DNA of 34,816 nucleotides from a virus. Positions within the stretch are counted from its first letter, which is position 1. Each line of letters opens with the position of its first letter. The translations under genes and the position numbers were made by a program. The notes under the pieces were generated by a model. That model searched no databases. It was not told the DNA's origin and saw nothing but the letters and a program-made list of their open reading frames with translations. Of the stretch, positions 1-8,520 are shown piece by piece. The stretch is taken from positions 1 to 34,816 of the IMG/VR virus record IMGVR_UViG_3300027805_000043; one strand, 5' to 3'.

Positions 1-84
1 CGGCAAGCCTCGCACACTCATAGCAGGCTGTGCAATACCTTTACAGAATGCTACAGTCGGGGCCCCTCTTCACCAACCCCGACC

Positions 85-450
85 ATGACCACGATCACGA
101 TCACGATCACCCCCATGAAGGCCTGGATGATGGCCGCCACGCCCCAGGAGCAGGAAGCGCTTGCCGAGATGGTGGGCACCTCCAGGGCGATGCTCTACCA
201 CTACGCCGGCGGGTTCCGCGAGGTGTCGGCCGCGCGCGGCGGCGAGATCGAGCGCGCGACGAAGGCGATGGCCAAGGCCAGCAAGGGCCGGCTGCCGATC
301 GTCTACCGCACCGATGTCGTCGAGGCATGCCGCGGCTGCGAGTATGCGCAGAAGTGCCTGGGCGAGCGGGCGGTGGCCAGCCACTTCCCGATCGTCGATC
401 CGCGCCAGGGCGAGCTCGCGCTGGAGTCCGAGGGCGGCTCAGCCGACTGA
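85..450 (+). CDS. Small Cro/YdaS-like DNA-binding regulator with Cys cluster
   Basis: A 121-residue protein. Residues about 20-62 have the look of a YdaS/Cro-type helix-turn-helix (segment LAEMVGTSRAMLYHYAGG, then an IERAT-like helix), a fold used by phages as a small transcriptional regulator. After it comes a C-x2-C-x5-C cluster (C82, C85, C91), which could bind a metal. The start is uncertain. ATG 85 gives a TITITIT N-terminus coded by three ACGATC hexamers (91-108), and ATG 115 would remove it; neither has a clear ribosome-binding site. It ends 3 nt before the methyltransferase gene, so the two are probably co-transcribed. Function as a regulator is inferred from the fold resemblance only. 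Confidence 0.6.
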   Translation: MTTITITITPMKAWMMAATPQEQEALAEMVGTSRAMLYHYAGGFREVSAARGGEIERATKAMAKASKGRLPIVYRTDVVEACRGCEYAQKCLGERAVASHFPIVDPRQGELALESEGGSAD

Positions 451-453
451 GCG

Positions 454-1677
454 ATGCGATTCGGATCAGTCTGCAGCGGCATCGAAGCCGCGAGCGTGGC
501 GTGGGAACCTCTGGGCTGGCAGGCCGCGTGGTTCGCCGAGATCGAGCCGTTCCCCTCTGCGGTGCTCGCGCACCACTACCCCAACACCCCCAACCTGGGC
601 GACATGACCGACATCCCTGCGCTGCTGGCGCTGGGCGAGGTCGAGGCGCCCGACATTCTGTGCGGAGGCACGCCGTGCCAGGCGTTCTCCGTCGCCGGCC
701 TGCGGCGCTCGCTTGACGATGCTCGCGGCAACCTGTCCTTGACCTTCTGCGAGATCGCCAATGCCATCGACGACCAGCGCCGCGCTGCCGGCGCAGAACC
801 CTGCATCGTGTTCTGGGAGAACGTCCCCGGAGTCTTGTCCACCAAGGACAACGCCTTCGGCTGCTTTGTTGCTGGACTTGCCGGAGAGGACGTGCCGCTT
901 GAGCCGCCAGGGGGCAAGTGGACGGACGCTGGTGTTGTGCTTGGCCCCGCGCGAGCAGTCGCCTGGCGTGTCCTGGATGCCCAATATTTCGGCTTGGCCC
1001 AACGACGCCGCCGTGTGTTCGTTGTCGCAAGTGCTCGAGAGGGGTTCGATTCCGCAGCGGTTCTTTTTGAGTGGGAAGGCGTGCGCCGGGATTCTGCGCC
1101 GAGCAGAGAAGCGGGGCAAGACGCTGCCAAGTGCCTTACAACAGGCACTGGAAGCCGTTTCGACTGGGAAACAGAAGACATCCTGCCAGTGACTCACTCG
1201 CTGCGCGGCGAAGGCTTCGACGCCAGCGAGGACGGCACGGGGCGCGGGACGCCGCTGGTGCCGGCGGCGTTCCCTGCCAACCTATCCGGCACACAGCACG
1301 CAGCATCAAAGAATCTGGCTCCGGCTATGGGAGCCAAAAACCCAACGGCTGTGGCTTTTCTTGCTGGCGTGGACTACGAAAACAACGGACACACGCCAGA
1401 AGAACCAACGGGGCCATTGCTCAAAGGCTCACCAACCGGGGGCGGGCGACCGCTGCCGGCTATCGCCCTGACAACCATGCAAGTCCGCCGCCTAACCCCC
1501 GTCGAGTGCGAACGCCTGCAAGGCTTCCCTGACAACTACACCGCCATCCCGTGGCGCAAGAAGCCCGCCAGTGAGTGCCCTGACGGCCCCCGCTACAAGG
1601 CTCTTGGGAACTCTTGGGCAGTGCCGGTGGTGCGGTGGATCGGTGCCCGCATCGAGTGCCTCGCCAACATCGTCTGA
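454..1677 (+). CDS. C5-cytosine DNA methyltransferase
   Basis: A 407-residue enzyme that would transfer a methyl group from S-adenosylmethionine to C5 of cytosine in a specific DNA site. Family motifs are in the usual order: FGSVCSGIEAA at the N-terminus (SAM binding), the catalytic PCQAFS (C75), ENVPG (122-126), QRRRRVFV (183-190), then a variable target-recognition stretch (about 200-340). RRLTPVECERLQGFP (345-359) and ALGNSWAVPV (383-392) follow. No cognate restriction endonuclease is visible, so it looks like a solitary phage methylase that may protect phage DNA from host restriction. The recognition stretch is less GC-rich than its surroundings, as is common for exchanged specificity regions. 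The target site cannot be read from sequence. Confidence 0.93.
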   Translation: MRFGSVCSGIEAASVAWEPLGWQAAWFAEIEPFPSAVLAHHYPNTPNLGDMTDIPALLALGEVEAPDILCGGTPCQAFSVAGLRRSLDDARGNLSLTFCEIANAIDDQRRAAGAEPCIVFWENVPGVLSTKDNAFGCFVAGLAGEDVPLEPPGGKWTDAGVVLGPARAVAWRVLDAQYFGLAQRRRRVFVVASAREGFDSAAVLFEWEGVRRDSAPSREAGQDAAKCLTTGTGSRFDWETEDILPVTHSLRGEGFDASEDGTGRGTPLVPAAFPANLSGTQHAASKNLAPAMGAKNPTAVAFLAGVDYENNGHTPEEPTGPLLKGSPTGGGRPLPAIALTTMQVRRLTPVECERLQGFPDNYTAIPWRKKPASECPDGPRYKALGNSWAVPVVRWIGARIECLANIV

Positions 1678-1679
1678 TC

Positions 1680-3662
1680 ATGACAGCCGTGACCAAGCTC
1701 AGCGCCCATCTCAACACCGTCACCGTCCCCGATGAGCTCCGGGAGATCCCGGGCTGGCTCATGTGGCGGCTCGAGTACCACGAGGGCGAGGACAAGCCGA
1801 GGAAGGTGCCGTACTACGCCAACGGCCGGCGGCGCCAGGGCCAGCAGGGCGGGGCCGAGGACCGCCACGAGCTCGTGACGTTCGACGCGGCGCGCGCTGC
1901 GGCGGCCCGGCGCGGGATGGACGGCGTCGGCCTGGCGCTGCTGCCCGACCTCAACGTGACCGCGCTCGACTTCGATCGCTGCGTCGTCGGTGGCCAGCTG
2001 CACCCCGAGGTCGAGGCGATCGCCGCGACCAGCTACGCCGAGTGGTCGCCGTCGGGCACCGGCGTGCGCGTGCTGCTGCGCGGGCTGCTGTTCAACCGCA
2101 AGTCGTTCGAGGGTGCCTACGGGTTTGAGGTCTTCAGTACGAAGGGCTTCGTGACCGTCACCGGCAATCGCCTCGACATCTGCGACGTGCTGGGCAACGC
2201 GAACACCGTGGCGCCGATCGGCGAGGAGGTGATGGCCCTGGTGCGCCAGCGCTTCCAGCGCGTCGACGGGCCCACGACCAGCCACGACGACCCGGTGCTC
2301 GGCCTCACGCCCAGCCAGATCGAGCAGGGCCTTGAGCACCTCGACCCCGACACCGGCCACGACGAGTGGCTGCAGGTCGGCATGGCGCTGCACCACGAGA
2401 CCCGGGGCGAGGGGTTCGACTACTGGTGCGATTGGAGCGAGAAGGGCGCGAAGTTCCCCGGCCGCGACATCCTGCGCCAGCGCTGGGACAGCTTCGGCAA
2501 GGGCGCCGGCCCGGTGGTCACGGGCAAGACGTTCGTGCACCTGGCCAACGAGCACGGCGCGGGCCTGGCGGGCGGCGCACCAGCGAGCGCCGAGGACTTC
2601 GAGGTCATGGTGGCCGAGACCGTCCAGGCGGCGCAGGAGGGCGGCAAGCGCCTGCGGTTTCAGTTCGAGCCCGTGCACACCTTCGCCAGCACCACGGCCG
2701 CGCCGTGGATCGTGAAGGGCGTGCTCCCGCAGGCCGGCCTGGCGGTCATCTACGGCGCCTCGGGGGCCGGCAAGAGCTTCGTCGTGCTCGACCTGGCGCT
2801 GGCCATCGCCCAGGGCCGCCCGTGGCGCGGGCGCAAGGTCAGGCAGGGCAGGGTGGCCTACGTGGCCGCGGAGGGCGCTGACGGCTTCAGGAAGCGCCTG
2901 GCGGCCTACGCACAGCACCACAAGGTCGACCTTGCCCAGGTGCCGGTGAGCGTGCTCAACGGCGCGCCCAACCTGATGCTGCTCGAGGACGCGAAGGACC
3001 TGGCCGCGGGCGTGCTGGCCGCCGGTGCCGACACCAGCGTGATCGTGGTCGACACGCTGGCCCAGACCACGCCCGGGGCCAATGAAAACGCGGGCGAGGA
3101 CATGGGCAAGGCCCTGGGCCACTGCAAGCGCCTGCACGAGCTCACAGGCGCCCTGGTGGTGCTGATCCACCACAGCGGCAAGGACCAGGCCAGGGGCGCC
3201 CGGGGCTGGTCAGGGCTGCGCGCGGCGGCCGACGCCGAGATCGAGGTGGTGCGCACCGAGACCGGCCAGCGCTCGCTGCGTTTGTCGAAGGCCAAGGACG
3301 GCGAGGACGGGCTTGAGTGGGGCTTTGCGCTTGACGTGGTTCAGGTGGGTGTCGACGAGGACCTCGAGCCCATCACCTCGTGCGTGGTGGTCGAGGCCGA
3401 GCTCCAGGGCGTGCGCTTGCTGCGCCAGCTGGGCCCCAACGAGGCGATCGTCAATGAGGTGATCCAGGAGATGGCCAAGGCCCAGACCGCGGGCATCGAG
3501 GTGGCGGCGGTGCTGGGCGAGGCGGTGAAGCGCATGGCCCCGCCGGCTGACGGCAAGCGGGACACGAGGCGCCAGCACGCGAAGCGCGCGTTGGAGAGCC
3601 TGTGCAACGGCGACACGGCACCGTATTGGATCGGCGATGACGGCTGCATCGCGGTCATGTGA
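1680..3662 (+). CDS. Primase-helicase (AEP-type primase fused to RecA-like ATPase)
   Basis: A 660-residue replication protein. The N-terminal third resembles archaeo-eukaryotic-type primase/polymerases of phages (NrS-1-like): an acidic D97-F-D99 motif, SPSGTGVRV (123-131), and a later F-x-T-x-TGNRL segment. Residues about 212-275 resemble the PriCT-2 helical domain. The C-terminal half is a RecA/RepA-like ATPase with Walker A GASGAGKS (359-366), Walker B VIVVDTL (454-460) and LIHHSGKD (495-502), so it probably unwinds DNA. I chose ATG 1680, 2 nt after the methyltransferase stop; the frame stays open upstream inside that gene. It is followed directly by the putative origin. Polymerase activity in addition to priming is possible but unproven. 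Confidence 0.87.
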   Translation: MTAVTKLSAHLNTVTVPDELREIPGWLMWRLEYHEGEDKPRKVPYYANGRRRQGQQGGAEDRHELVTFDAARAAAARRGMDGVGLALLPDLNVTALDFDRCVVGGQLHPEVEAIAATSYAEWSPSGTGVRVLLRGLLFNRKSFEGAYGFEVFSTKGFVTVTGNRLDICDVLGNANTVAPIGEEVMALVRQRFQRVDGPTTSHDDPVLGLTPSQIEQGLEHLDPDTGHDEWLQVGMALHHETRGEGFDYWCDWSEKGAKFPGRDILRQRWDSFGKGAGPVVTGKTFVHLANEHGAGLAGGAPASAEDFEVMVAETVQAAQEGGKRLRFQFEPVHTFASTTAAPWIVKGVLPQAGLAVIYGASGAGKSFVVLDLALAIAQGRPWRGRKVRQGRVAYVAAEGADGFRKRLAAYAQHHKVDLAQVPVSVLNGAPNLMLLEDAKDLAAGVLAAGADTSVIVVDTLAQTTPGANENAGEDMGKALGHCKRLHELTGALVVLIHHSGKDQARGARGWSGLRAAADAEIEVVRTETGQRSLRLSKAKDGEDGLEWGFALDVVQVGVDEDLEPITSCVVVEAELQGVRLLRQLGPNEAIVNEVIQEMAKAQTAGIEVAAVLGEAVKRMAPPADGKRDTRRQHAKRALESLCNGDTAPYWIGDDGCIAVM

Positions 3663-3822
3663 ACGTGCAAGGAATCGCGAACATGCAAGGAATCACTTGC
3701 ACCGCCGTGCACCGCGATGCACCGTGCGCATCGTGGTGCGTGGTGCAGGCTGTGGATAACTGCACCGCACCGCACCACCACCCCTATAGGGGGTGGTGCA
3801 CGGTGCAGTTATCCGCGGTGCA
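3661..3822. other. Putative phage replication origin
   Basis: A non-coding 215-bp gap (3663-3877) follows the primase-helicase. Seen directly: a direct repeat of the form GAACRTGCAAGGAATC at 3661-3676 and 3679-3694; three TGCACCG copies starting at 3698, 3708 and 3718, exactly 10 bp apart; further copies at 3761 and, inverted (CGGTGCA), at 3801 and 3816. TGTGGATAA at 3751-3759 is a perfect reverse-complement DnaA box. An inverted repeat of 14 perfect bases (3754-3767 against 3801-3814) is centred on CTATAG at 3784-3789. Iterons, DnaA box, dyad and a primase next door are the usual parts of a replication origin. An operator for a phage regulator is the main alternative. Confidence 0.6.
3754..3814. 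repeat. 61-bp imperfect inverted repeat with DnaA box
   Basis: The outer arms GGATAACTGCACCG and its reverse complement match over 14 bases. The inner part, rich in CACC/GGTG, also pairs, with a small bulge, down to the central CTATAG. The left arm overlaps the DnaA box; the right arm carries a weaker TTATCCGCG version. The structure could form a cruciform or bind a dimeric protein. Confidence 0.85.
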
Positions 3823-3877
3823 GCGGTGAACCCCCTGACCCCCTGGTCTTTGAAGTTTTTTACAGAAAGGCCCTGGC

Positions 3878-4147
3878 ATGGTGAGCGTGCAGAAATCCGC
3901 AAAGTCCCGCCTGGTCCCGGTCAACGATCGGCGCCGGCGCATCGGTGAGGAGCATCCCCGGGCGGTGCTCACGGACCACGAGGTCGAGCTGGTGCACCGG
4001 CTTCGCGAAGAGGGCCTGACCCTGGCCGAGATCGCCGGCAAGATGGAGGTCAGCAAGGGCTGCGTCTGGAAGATCGTTGCGGGCTACCGGCGCGGCCAAG
4101 TGGCGGCCGACTGGGTGCGTGTCCGTGACCGGCGCAAGGGCGGATAA
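3878..4147 (+). CDS. Small helix-turn-helix protein upstream of terminase
   Basis: An 89-residue basic protein. Residues 31-68 (LTDHEVELVHRLREEG, then LTLAEIAGKMEVSKGCVWKI) form a resolvase/sigma-4-like helix-turn-helix. Proteins of this kind, with a preceding RIGEEHPRA-like stretch, are common in tailed phages next to small terminase genes; their role is not established, and regulation or help with DNA recognition in packaging are both plausible. AGAAAGG lies before ATG 3878. The 3' end of the gene contains the first copy of the two-part promoter-like motif (4119-4151), which overlaps its stop codon. Confidence 0.7.
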   Translation: MVSVQKSAKSRLVPVNDRRRRIGEEHPRAVLTDHEVELVHRLREEGLTLAEIAGKMEVSKGCVWKIVAGYRRGQVAADWVRVRDRRKGG

Positions 4148-4151
4148 GGTC
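4119..4151 (+). promoter_or_regulatory. Two-part promoter-like motif, copy 1 (small terminase)
   Basis: GTGTCCGTG at 4119-4127, 17 bp, then TAAGGTC at 4145-4151, which matches TACCATC at 4 of 7 positions. It lies just before the small terminase start (4157) and overlaps the end of the preceding gene. This is the weakest of five copies in its second box; the spacing is identical to the others. Confidence 0.4.
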
Positions 4152-4156
4152 GGAGC

Positions 4157-4585
4157 ATGGGCAACACCCGCCACCTCTGGACCGATGCTTTCCTTGCGCA
4201 CCTCGCCGAATGCGGCATCCTGACCGACGCCGCGGCCGCCGCTGGCATCGACCGCTCGACCGTGTTCCGCCGCCGCCAGGACGACGAGGAGTTCGCCCAG
4301 GCCGTCGACGAGGCGATCGACATGGCGGCCGACAAGCTCGAGCGCGAGGCGCGCCGCCGCGCGGTCGACGGCGTCGAGGAGCCGGTCTACCAGGGCGGCC
4401 AGCTCGTGGGCAAGCGCATGGTCTACAGCGACTCGCTGCTGGCCCTGCTGCTCAAGGGCCGGCGCAAGAAGGTCTTCGCTGAGCGCATCGAGCAGACCGG
4501 CGCCGACGGCGGGCCGGTGCAGACGCGCACCGTGATCGTGACCGGCGTGCCCGACGACACGGTGCGGATCGAAGACCTGGTGTGA
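4157..4585 (+). CDS. Terminase small subunit
   Basis: A 142-residue protein with an N-terminal helix-turn-helix (GILTDAAAAAGIDRSTVFRR, about residues 21-40). A helical segment DEAIDMAADKLEREARRRAV and a YSDSLLALLLKGRRKKVF segment follow, typical of small terminase subunits of podoviruses and siphoviruses. It would recognise the packaging site on phage DNA and load the large subunit. Its stop overlaps the large subunit start (GTGA at 4582-4585), so the two are translationally coupled. The copy 1 promoter-like motif ends 5 nt before its ATG. Confidence 0.85.
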   Translation: MGNTRHLWTDAFLAHLAECGILTDAAAAAGIDRSTVFRRRQDDEEFAQAVDEAIDMAADKLEREARRRAVDGVEEPVYQGGQLVGKRMVYSDSLLALLLKGRRKKVFAERIEQTGADGGPVQTRTVIVTGVPDDTVRIEDLV

Positions 4586-5922
4586 CGACGATCGACCTGG
4601 GCTACCGGCCGCGCGCGTGGCAGCGCGAGTGCCACCAGAGCCGCCGGCGCTTCACGGTGCTGGCGCTGCACCGCCGGGCCGGCAAGACCGAGTTGGCCCT
4701 GGCCGAGTTGATCGACAAGGCCCTGCGCTTCGACCGCGAGCTCGGGCTGTTCTTCTACGTCGCGCCGCTGCTCAAGCAGGCCAAGGCGATCGCCTGGCTG
4801 CGGTTGAAGCAGAAGGTCACGCCGCTGCTCATGCGCGGGCTGGTCGAGATCAACGAGTCCGAGCTCTGGGTGCGGTTCGTGACCAACGGCGCCGTGATCC
4901 GGGTCTACGGCGCCGATTCGCCCGACCGCATGCGCGGCGTGCGCCTCGACGGCGTGGTGCTCGACGAGGTGGCGCAGATGGCGCCCGAGGTGTGGGACGA
5001 CATCCTGCAGCCCGCGCTGTCTGACCGCCTGGGCTGGGCGCTGTTCATCGGAACGCCCAAGGGCGTGAACCTGTTCAGCAAGCTGTTCTTCGAGGCGCGC
5101 GACAAGCCCAACTGGTACAGCGCGCTCTACACCGTGCACGACACCGAGTCGCTGCCGCCGTCCGAGGTGGCGCGCCTGCAGTCGGAGATGTCCGAGCTCT
5201 CCTGGCGGCGCGAGTACCTGTGCGACTTCAGCGCTGCGGGCGACGAGCAGCTCATCAGCCTGGCCGACGTCGAGCTCGCCACGCGCCGCCACCTGCGCCG
5301 CGACCAGTACGACTTCGCCCCGGTGATCCTGGGCGTCGACCCGGCGCGCTTCGGCGACGACCGCAGCGTGATCTTCCCGCGCCAGGGCCTGCACGCGCTC
5401 GCGCCGCGGGTCTATACCAAGGTCGACAACATGGCGCTCGCCGGCTACGTGGCGCAGACAATCGAGGACTTCAACGCCGACGCGGTGTTCGTCGACGCGG
5501 GCAACGGGGCGGGCGTGATCGACAAGTTGCGCCAGATGGGCCACGACGTCACCGAGGTGCACTTCGGCGGCCGACCCTCGAAGGCGCGCTACGTGAACAA
5601 GCGCAGCGAGATGTGGTTCGAGATGCGCGAGTGGCTAATGGCCGGCGGCGTGATCCCGCGCAACACCGCGCTGATGCAGGACCTGGCCGCGCCGATCTAC
5701 CGGTTCGACACGCAGGACCGCGTGGCGCTCGAGAGCAAGGACGACATCAAGGCGCGCGGCCTGCCGTCGCCCGACCTGGGCGACGCGCTCGCGCTCACCT
5801 TCGCGTTCCCGGTGCGCAAGGAGCGCAACCTGCGGCGCGAGGCGGCGCACCAGGGCGGCGTGCGCCTAGCCGGCTACGACGTGTCGGTGGTCACCGGCTT
5901 CGACCCGCTGGCCGCGTTCTGA
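4582..5922 (+). CDS. Terminase large subunit (packaging ATPase/nuclease)
   Basis: A 446-residue motor protein with a GTG start that overlaps the small subunit by 4 nt. The ATPase half has Walker A HRRAGKT (30-36) and Walker B VVLDEV (125-130, D128-E129). The nuclease half has RNase H-like acidic residues in GVDPARFGDD (D253), FVDAGNG (D305) and PDLGDALAL (D398, D401). It would cut concatemeric DNA and pump it into the prohead through the portal. Length is normal to slightly short for the family. Confidence 0.93.
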   Translation: MTTIDLGYRPRAWQRECHQSRRRFTVLALHRRAGKTELALAELIDKALRFDRELGLFFYVAPLLKQAKAIAWLRLKQKVTPLLMRGLVEINESELWVRFVTNGAVIRVYGADSPDRMRGVRLDGVVLDEVAQMAPEVWDDILQPALSDRLGWALFIGTPKGVNLFSKLFFEARDKPNWYSALYTVHDTESLPPSEVARLQSEMSELSWRREYLCDFSAAGDEQLISLADVELATRRHLRRDQYDFAPVILGVDPARFGDDRSVIFPRQGLHALAPRVYTKVDNMALAGYVAQTIEDFNADAVFVDAGNGAGVIDKLRQMGHDVTEVHFGGRPSKARYVNKRSEMWFEMREWLMAGGVIPRNTALMQDLAAPIYRFDTQDRVALESKDDIKARGLPSPDLGDALALTFAFPVRKERNLRREAAHQGGVRLAGYDVSVVTGFDPLAAF

Positions 5923-5926
5923 GCGC

Positions 5927-5959
5927 GTGTCCGTGGGGTGGCCCGGGCTGCGCACAATC
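5927..5959 (+). promoter_or_regulatory. Two-part promoter-like motif, copy 2 (portal group)
   Basis: GTGTCCGTG at 5927-5935, 17 bp, then CACAATC at 5953-5959. It lies 4 nt after the large terminase stop, in the 65-bp gap before the small proline-rich gene and the portal gene. Confidence 0.5.
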
Positions 5960-5987
5960 GGCGCACCTGACCCCTGGAGCACCGACC

Positions 5988-6179
5988 GTGTGCATGTCAT
6001 CGCCCAAGATCCCGCCGCCCCCGCCGCCACCGCAGGAGGTCAAGCAGCCTGACTCGATGGCCGTGCGCCGTCGGCAGCGCCAGGCCGCCGGCATGGCCTC
6101 GGGCACGATGCTGGCCGGGCCCACCGGCGTGTCGCCTGGCAGCTATTCGACGGGCGGCACCTCGCTGCTGGGAGGCTGA
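5988..6179 (+). CDS. Small proline-rich phage protein before portal
   Basis: A 63-residue protein with a run of seven prolines near the N-terminus and a Gly/Ser/Thr-rich end. Short proteins starting M-C, with a PK and proline-rich segment, are frequently found between large terminase and portal genes of podoviruses; their role is unknown to me. I chose GTG 5988 over the in-frame ATG 5994 because GGAG (5976-5979) sits 8 nt before it and because this gives the M-C start. Its end holds the GGGAGG ribosome-binding site of the portal gene. Confidence 0.6.
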   Translation: MCMSSPKIPPPPPPPQEVKQPDSMAVRRRQRQAAGMASGTMLAGPTGVSPGSYSTGGTSLLGG

Positions 6180-6183
6180 GCGC

Positions 6184-7908
6184 ATGTACAGCCTCGGCCC
6201 CGAGGCGTCGGAGAGCTACGGCGGCGCCGGCAGCGACATCAATCGCAAGCTTGCACGCCTGGCCGCGCTCAAGGCCGAGCGCTCGTCCTGGGACAACCAC
6301 TGGCTGCAGATCGCGCAGTACCAGTTCCCGCGTGCCGGGCGGTTCCTGACCTCGGACACGAACGAGGGCAAGAAGAAAAACCAGCACGTCTACGACAACA
6401 CGGCGATCTTCGCCGTGCGCACGCTGGCCGCCGGCATGATGTCTGGGGTCACGAGCCCCGCGCGCCCCTGGTTCCGCCTCGGCCTGGCCGACCGCGACCT
6501 GATGGAGTTCGCGCCGGTCAAGCAGTGGCTGCACGACGCCGGCGAGATCATGCGCCAAGTGTTCGCGGCCTCGAACACGTACAACACGCTGCACTCGTGC
6601 TACGAGGAGCTCGGCGCGTTCGGCACCTGGGCCGACGTGGTGCTGCCCGACTTCGACAACGTGATCCACCACTACCCGATGACGATCGGGGAATACTACC
6701 TCGCGCACGACCACCGCGGCAAGATCGACACGCTGGCGCGCGAGATGAAGATGACGGTCGGCCAGATGGTCGGCCAGTTCGGCAAGGACAGCTGCAGCCA
6801 GGCCGTGCGCAACCTGTACGACCGCGGCGCCTACGACGTCTGGGTCGACGTGGTGCACCTGATCCAGCCGCGGCGCGAGCGCGACCTGCGCAAGCGCGAC
6901 GGGCGCAACATGCCCGTGGCCTCGTGCTACTTCGAGCCGGGCAAGGAGGCCTTCGACAAGTACCTGAGCGAGTCGGGGTTCCGGCGCTTCCCGGTGCTGG
7001 CCCCGCGCTGGGTCGTGACCGGCAACGACGTCTACGGTCGCAGCCCCGGCATGGAGGCGCTCGGCGACGTCAAGCAGCTGCAGTACGAGCAGACCCGCAA
7101 GGCGCAGGCGATCGAGTACCAGGTCAACCCGCCGCTGCAGGTGCCCACCGCCTACAAGGACGCGGCGCAGAGCCGACTGCCGGGCGGGGTGATGTACGTC
7201 GACGCGATGAGCCCCGGCAGTGGCGTGCGCTCGGCGTTCGAGGTGAACCTGCGCCTGGACTTCCTGATGGACTCGATCCGCGACACGCGCGACCGCATCC
7301 GCCAGGCTTACTACGCCGACCTGTTCCTGATGCTGCAGGCGCAGCCGGCCAACGGCCGCATGACCGCCACCGAGGTCGCCGAGCGCCACGAAGAGAAGCT
7401 GCTCATGCTCGGGCCCGTGCTCGAGCGCATCCACAACGAGCTGCTCTCGCCCCTGATCGACATCACGTTCGAGCGCTGCATGGAGGCCAACATCCTGCCG
7501 CCGGCGCCGCCCGAGATCCAGGGCGTCGACCTCGACATCGAGTTCATCTCCGTGCTGGCCCAGGCGCAGCGCGCGGTGGCGGTCAACGGCATGGAGCGCC
7601 TGGTCACCACCGCGGTGAGCCTGGCACCGGTCAAACCCGAGATCCTCGACAAGGTCAATTTCGACCAGATCATCGACGACATGGCCAACGCCTTCGGCGT
7701 CAACCCGGCGCTGATCGTGAGCGACGAGGACGCGGCCAAGGTGCGCGCCGCGCGCGCCCAGGCCGCCCAGGCCGCCCAGGCCGCCGCCTCGGTGCCCGCC
7801 GCGGTCGACAGCGCCAAGGCCGCGAGCGAGATCAACACCGACCAGCTGCGCGACGTGATGGGCATGCTGCAGGGCTATTCCAGCCCGAGCCCGGCGATGG
7901 TGCAGTAG
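6184..7908 (+). CDS. Portal protein (T7 gp8-like head-tail connector)
   Basis: A 574-residue protein matching the podovirus head-to-tail connector family: an early WDNHWLQIAQYQFPRAGRF stretch, VYDNTAIFAVRTLAAGMMSGVTSP, and later GRSPGMEALGDVKQLQ and MTATEVAERHEEKLLMLGP. It forms the dodecameric ring at one capsid vertex through which DNA is packaged and ejected, and on which the tail is built. GGGAGG at 6170-6175 precedes ATG 6184. The C-terminus is an Ala/Gln-rich tail partly coded by repeats of CAGGCCGCC near 7760-7790. Confidence 0.93.
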   Translation: MYSLGPEASESYGGAGSDINRKLARLAALKAERSSWDNHWLQIAQYQFPRAGRFLTSDTNEGKKKNQHVYDNTAIFAVRTLAAGMMSGVTSPARPWFRLGLADRDLMEFAPVKQWLHDAGEIMRQVFAASNTYNTLHSCYEELGAFGTWADVVLPDFDNVIHHYPMTIGEYYLAHDHRGKIDTLAREMKMTVGQMVGQFGKDSCSQAVRNLYDRGAYDVWVDVVHLIQPRRERDLRKRDGRNMPVASCYFEPGKEAFDKYLSESGFRRFPVLAPRWVVTGNDVYGRSPGMEALGDVKQLQYEQTRKAQAIEYQVNPPLQVPTAYKDAAQSRLPGGVMYVDAMSPGSGVRSAFEVNLRLDFLMDSIRDTRDRIRQAYYADLFLMLQAQPANGRMTATEVAERHEEKLLMLGPVLERIHNELLSPLIDITFERCMEANILPPAPPEIQGVDLDIEFISVLAQAQRAVAVNGMERLVTTAVSLAPVKPEILDKVNFDQIIDDMANAFGVNPALIVSDEDAAKVRAARAQAAQAAQAAASVPAAVDSAKAASEINTDQLRDVMGMLQGYSSPSPAMVQ

Positions 7909-7909
7909 C

Positions 7910-8518
7910 GTGGCCTACAAGAGCGTCACGTCGGTCCCGTTCCTGCTCGACGAGACGGGCAACGTGGCCGGCGTCAAGGACGCCAACGACGGCGAGGAAC
8001 GGCTGTTCCTGTTCCAAGGCGTGGCCGGCGACGTGGTGATCGGCCAGACTTCGACCAACCACACCGGCGCCGACATGACCAAGGGCCAGGCGGTCTACAT
8101 CGCCGGCGCTCAGGGGCAGCGCGTGTCGATCGAGCTCGCGCAGGCCGACGGCGAGGTCGCGAGCTCGCGCACGTTCGGCGTGCTGTACGAGGACATCGCC
8201 AAGAACCAGTCGGGCCTGGTCGTGACGCAGGGCCTGGTGCGCGGTTTCAACACCAGCGCGCTGACCGAGGGCCAGATCGCCTGGCTGTCGCCGACCGTGG
8301 CCGGTGGGCTGACCACCACGAAGCCGGTGGCGCCCAACCACTCCGTGTTCATGGGTGTCGTCGTGCGCTCGCACGCGACGCAGGGCTCGGTGTTCGTCAA
8401 GGTGGTGAACGGGTTCGAGCTCGACGAGCTGCACAACGTCAAGATCACCAACCCGCAGGACGGCCAGGTGCTCAAGTACCAGGCCAGCACCCAGCTCTGG
8501 ATCAACGCTGCGCCGTGA
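7910..8518 (+). CDS. Head decoration/fibre-like protein
   Basis: A 202-residue, probably all-beta protein, GTG start 1 nt after the portal stop. The middle repeats short segments of the type GQAVYIAGAQGQRVSIELA, and the C-terminus NPQDGQVLKYQASTQLWIN is a phrase common at the ends of phage fibre and head-surface proteins. Similar proteins are often found between portal and scaffold genes in podoviruses. A role as capsid decoration or short head fibre is inferred from this; a tail role is not excluded. Confidence 0.6.
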   Translation: MAYKSVTSVPFLLDETGNVAGVKDANDGEERLFLFQGVAGDVVIGQTSTNHTGADMTKGQAVYIAGAQGQRVSIELAQADGEVASSRTFGVLYEDIAKNQSGLVVTQGLVRGFNTSALTEGQIAWLSPTVAGGLTTTKPVAPNHSVFMGVVVRSHATQGSVFVKVVNGFELDELHNVKITNPQDGQVLKYQASTQLWINAAP

Positions 8519-8520
8519 TC

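Noticed and set aside
1-84. A promoter before the first gene
   Set aside because: TTTACA and CATAGC-like bits are present but no pair with acceptable spacing was found, and the window edge cuts the context.
91-108. Three ACGATC hexamers at the start of the first gene as a phase-variation switch
   Set aside because: Six-base steps keep the frame, the run is short, and the start may lie downstream at 115.
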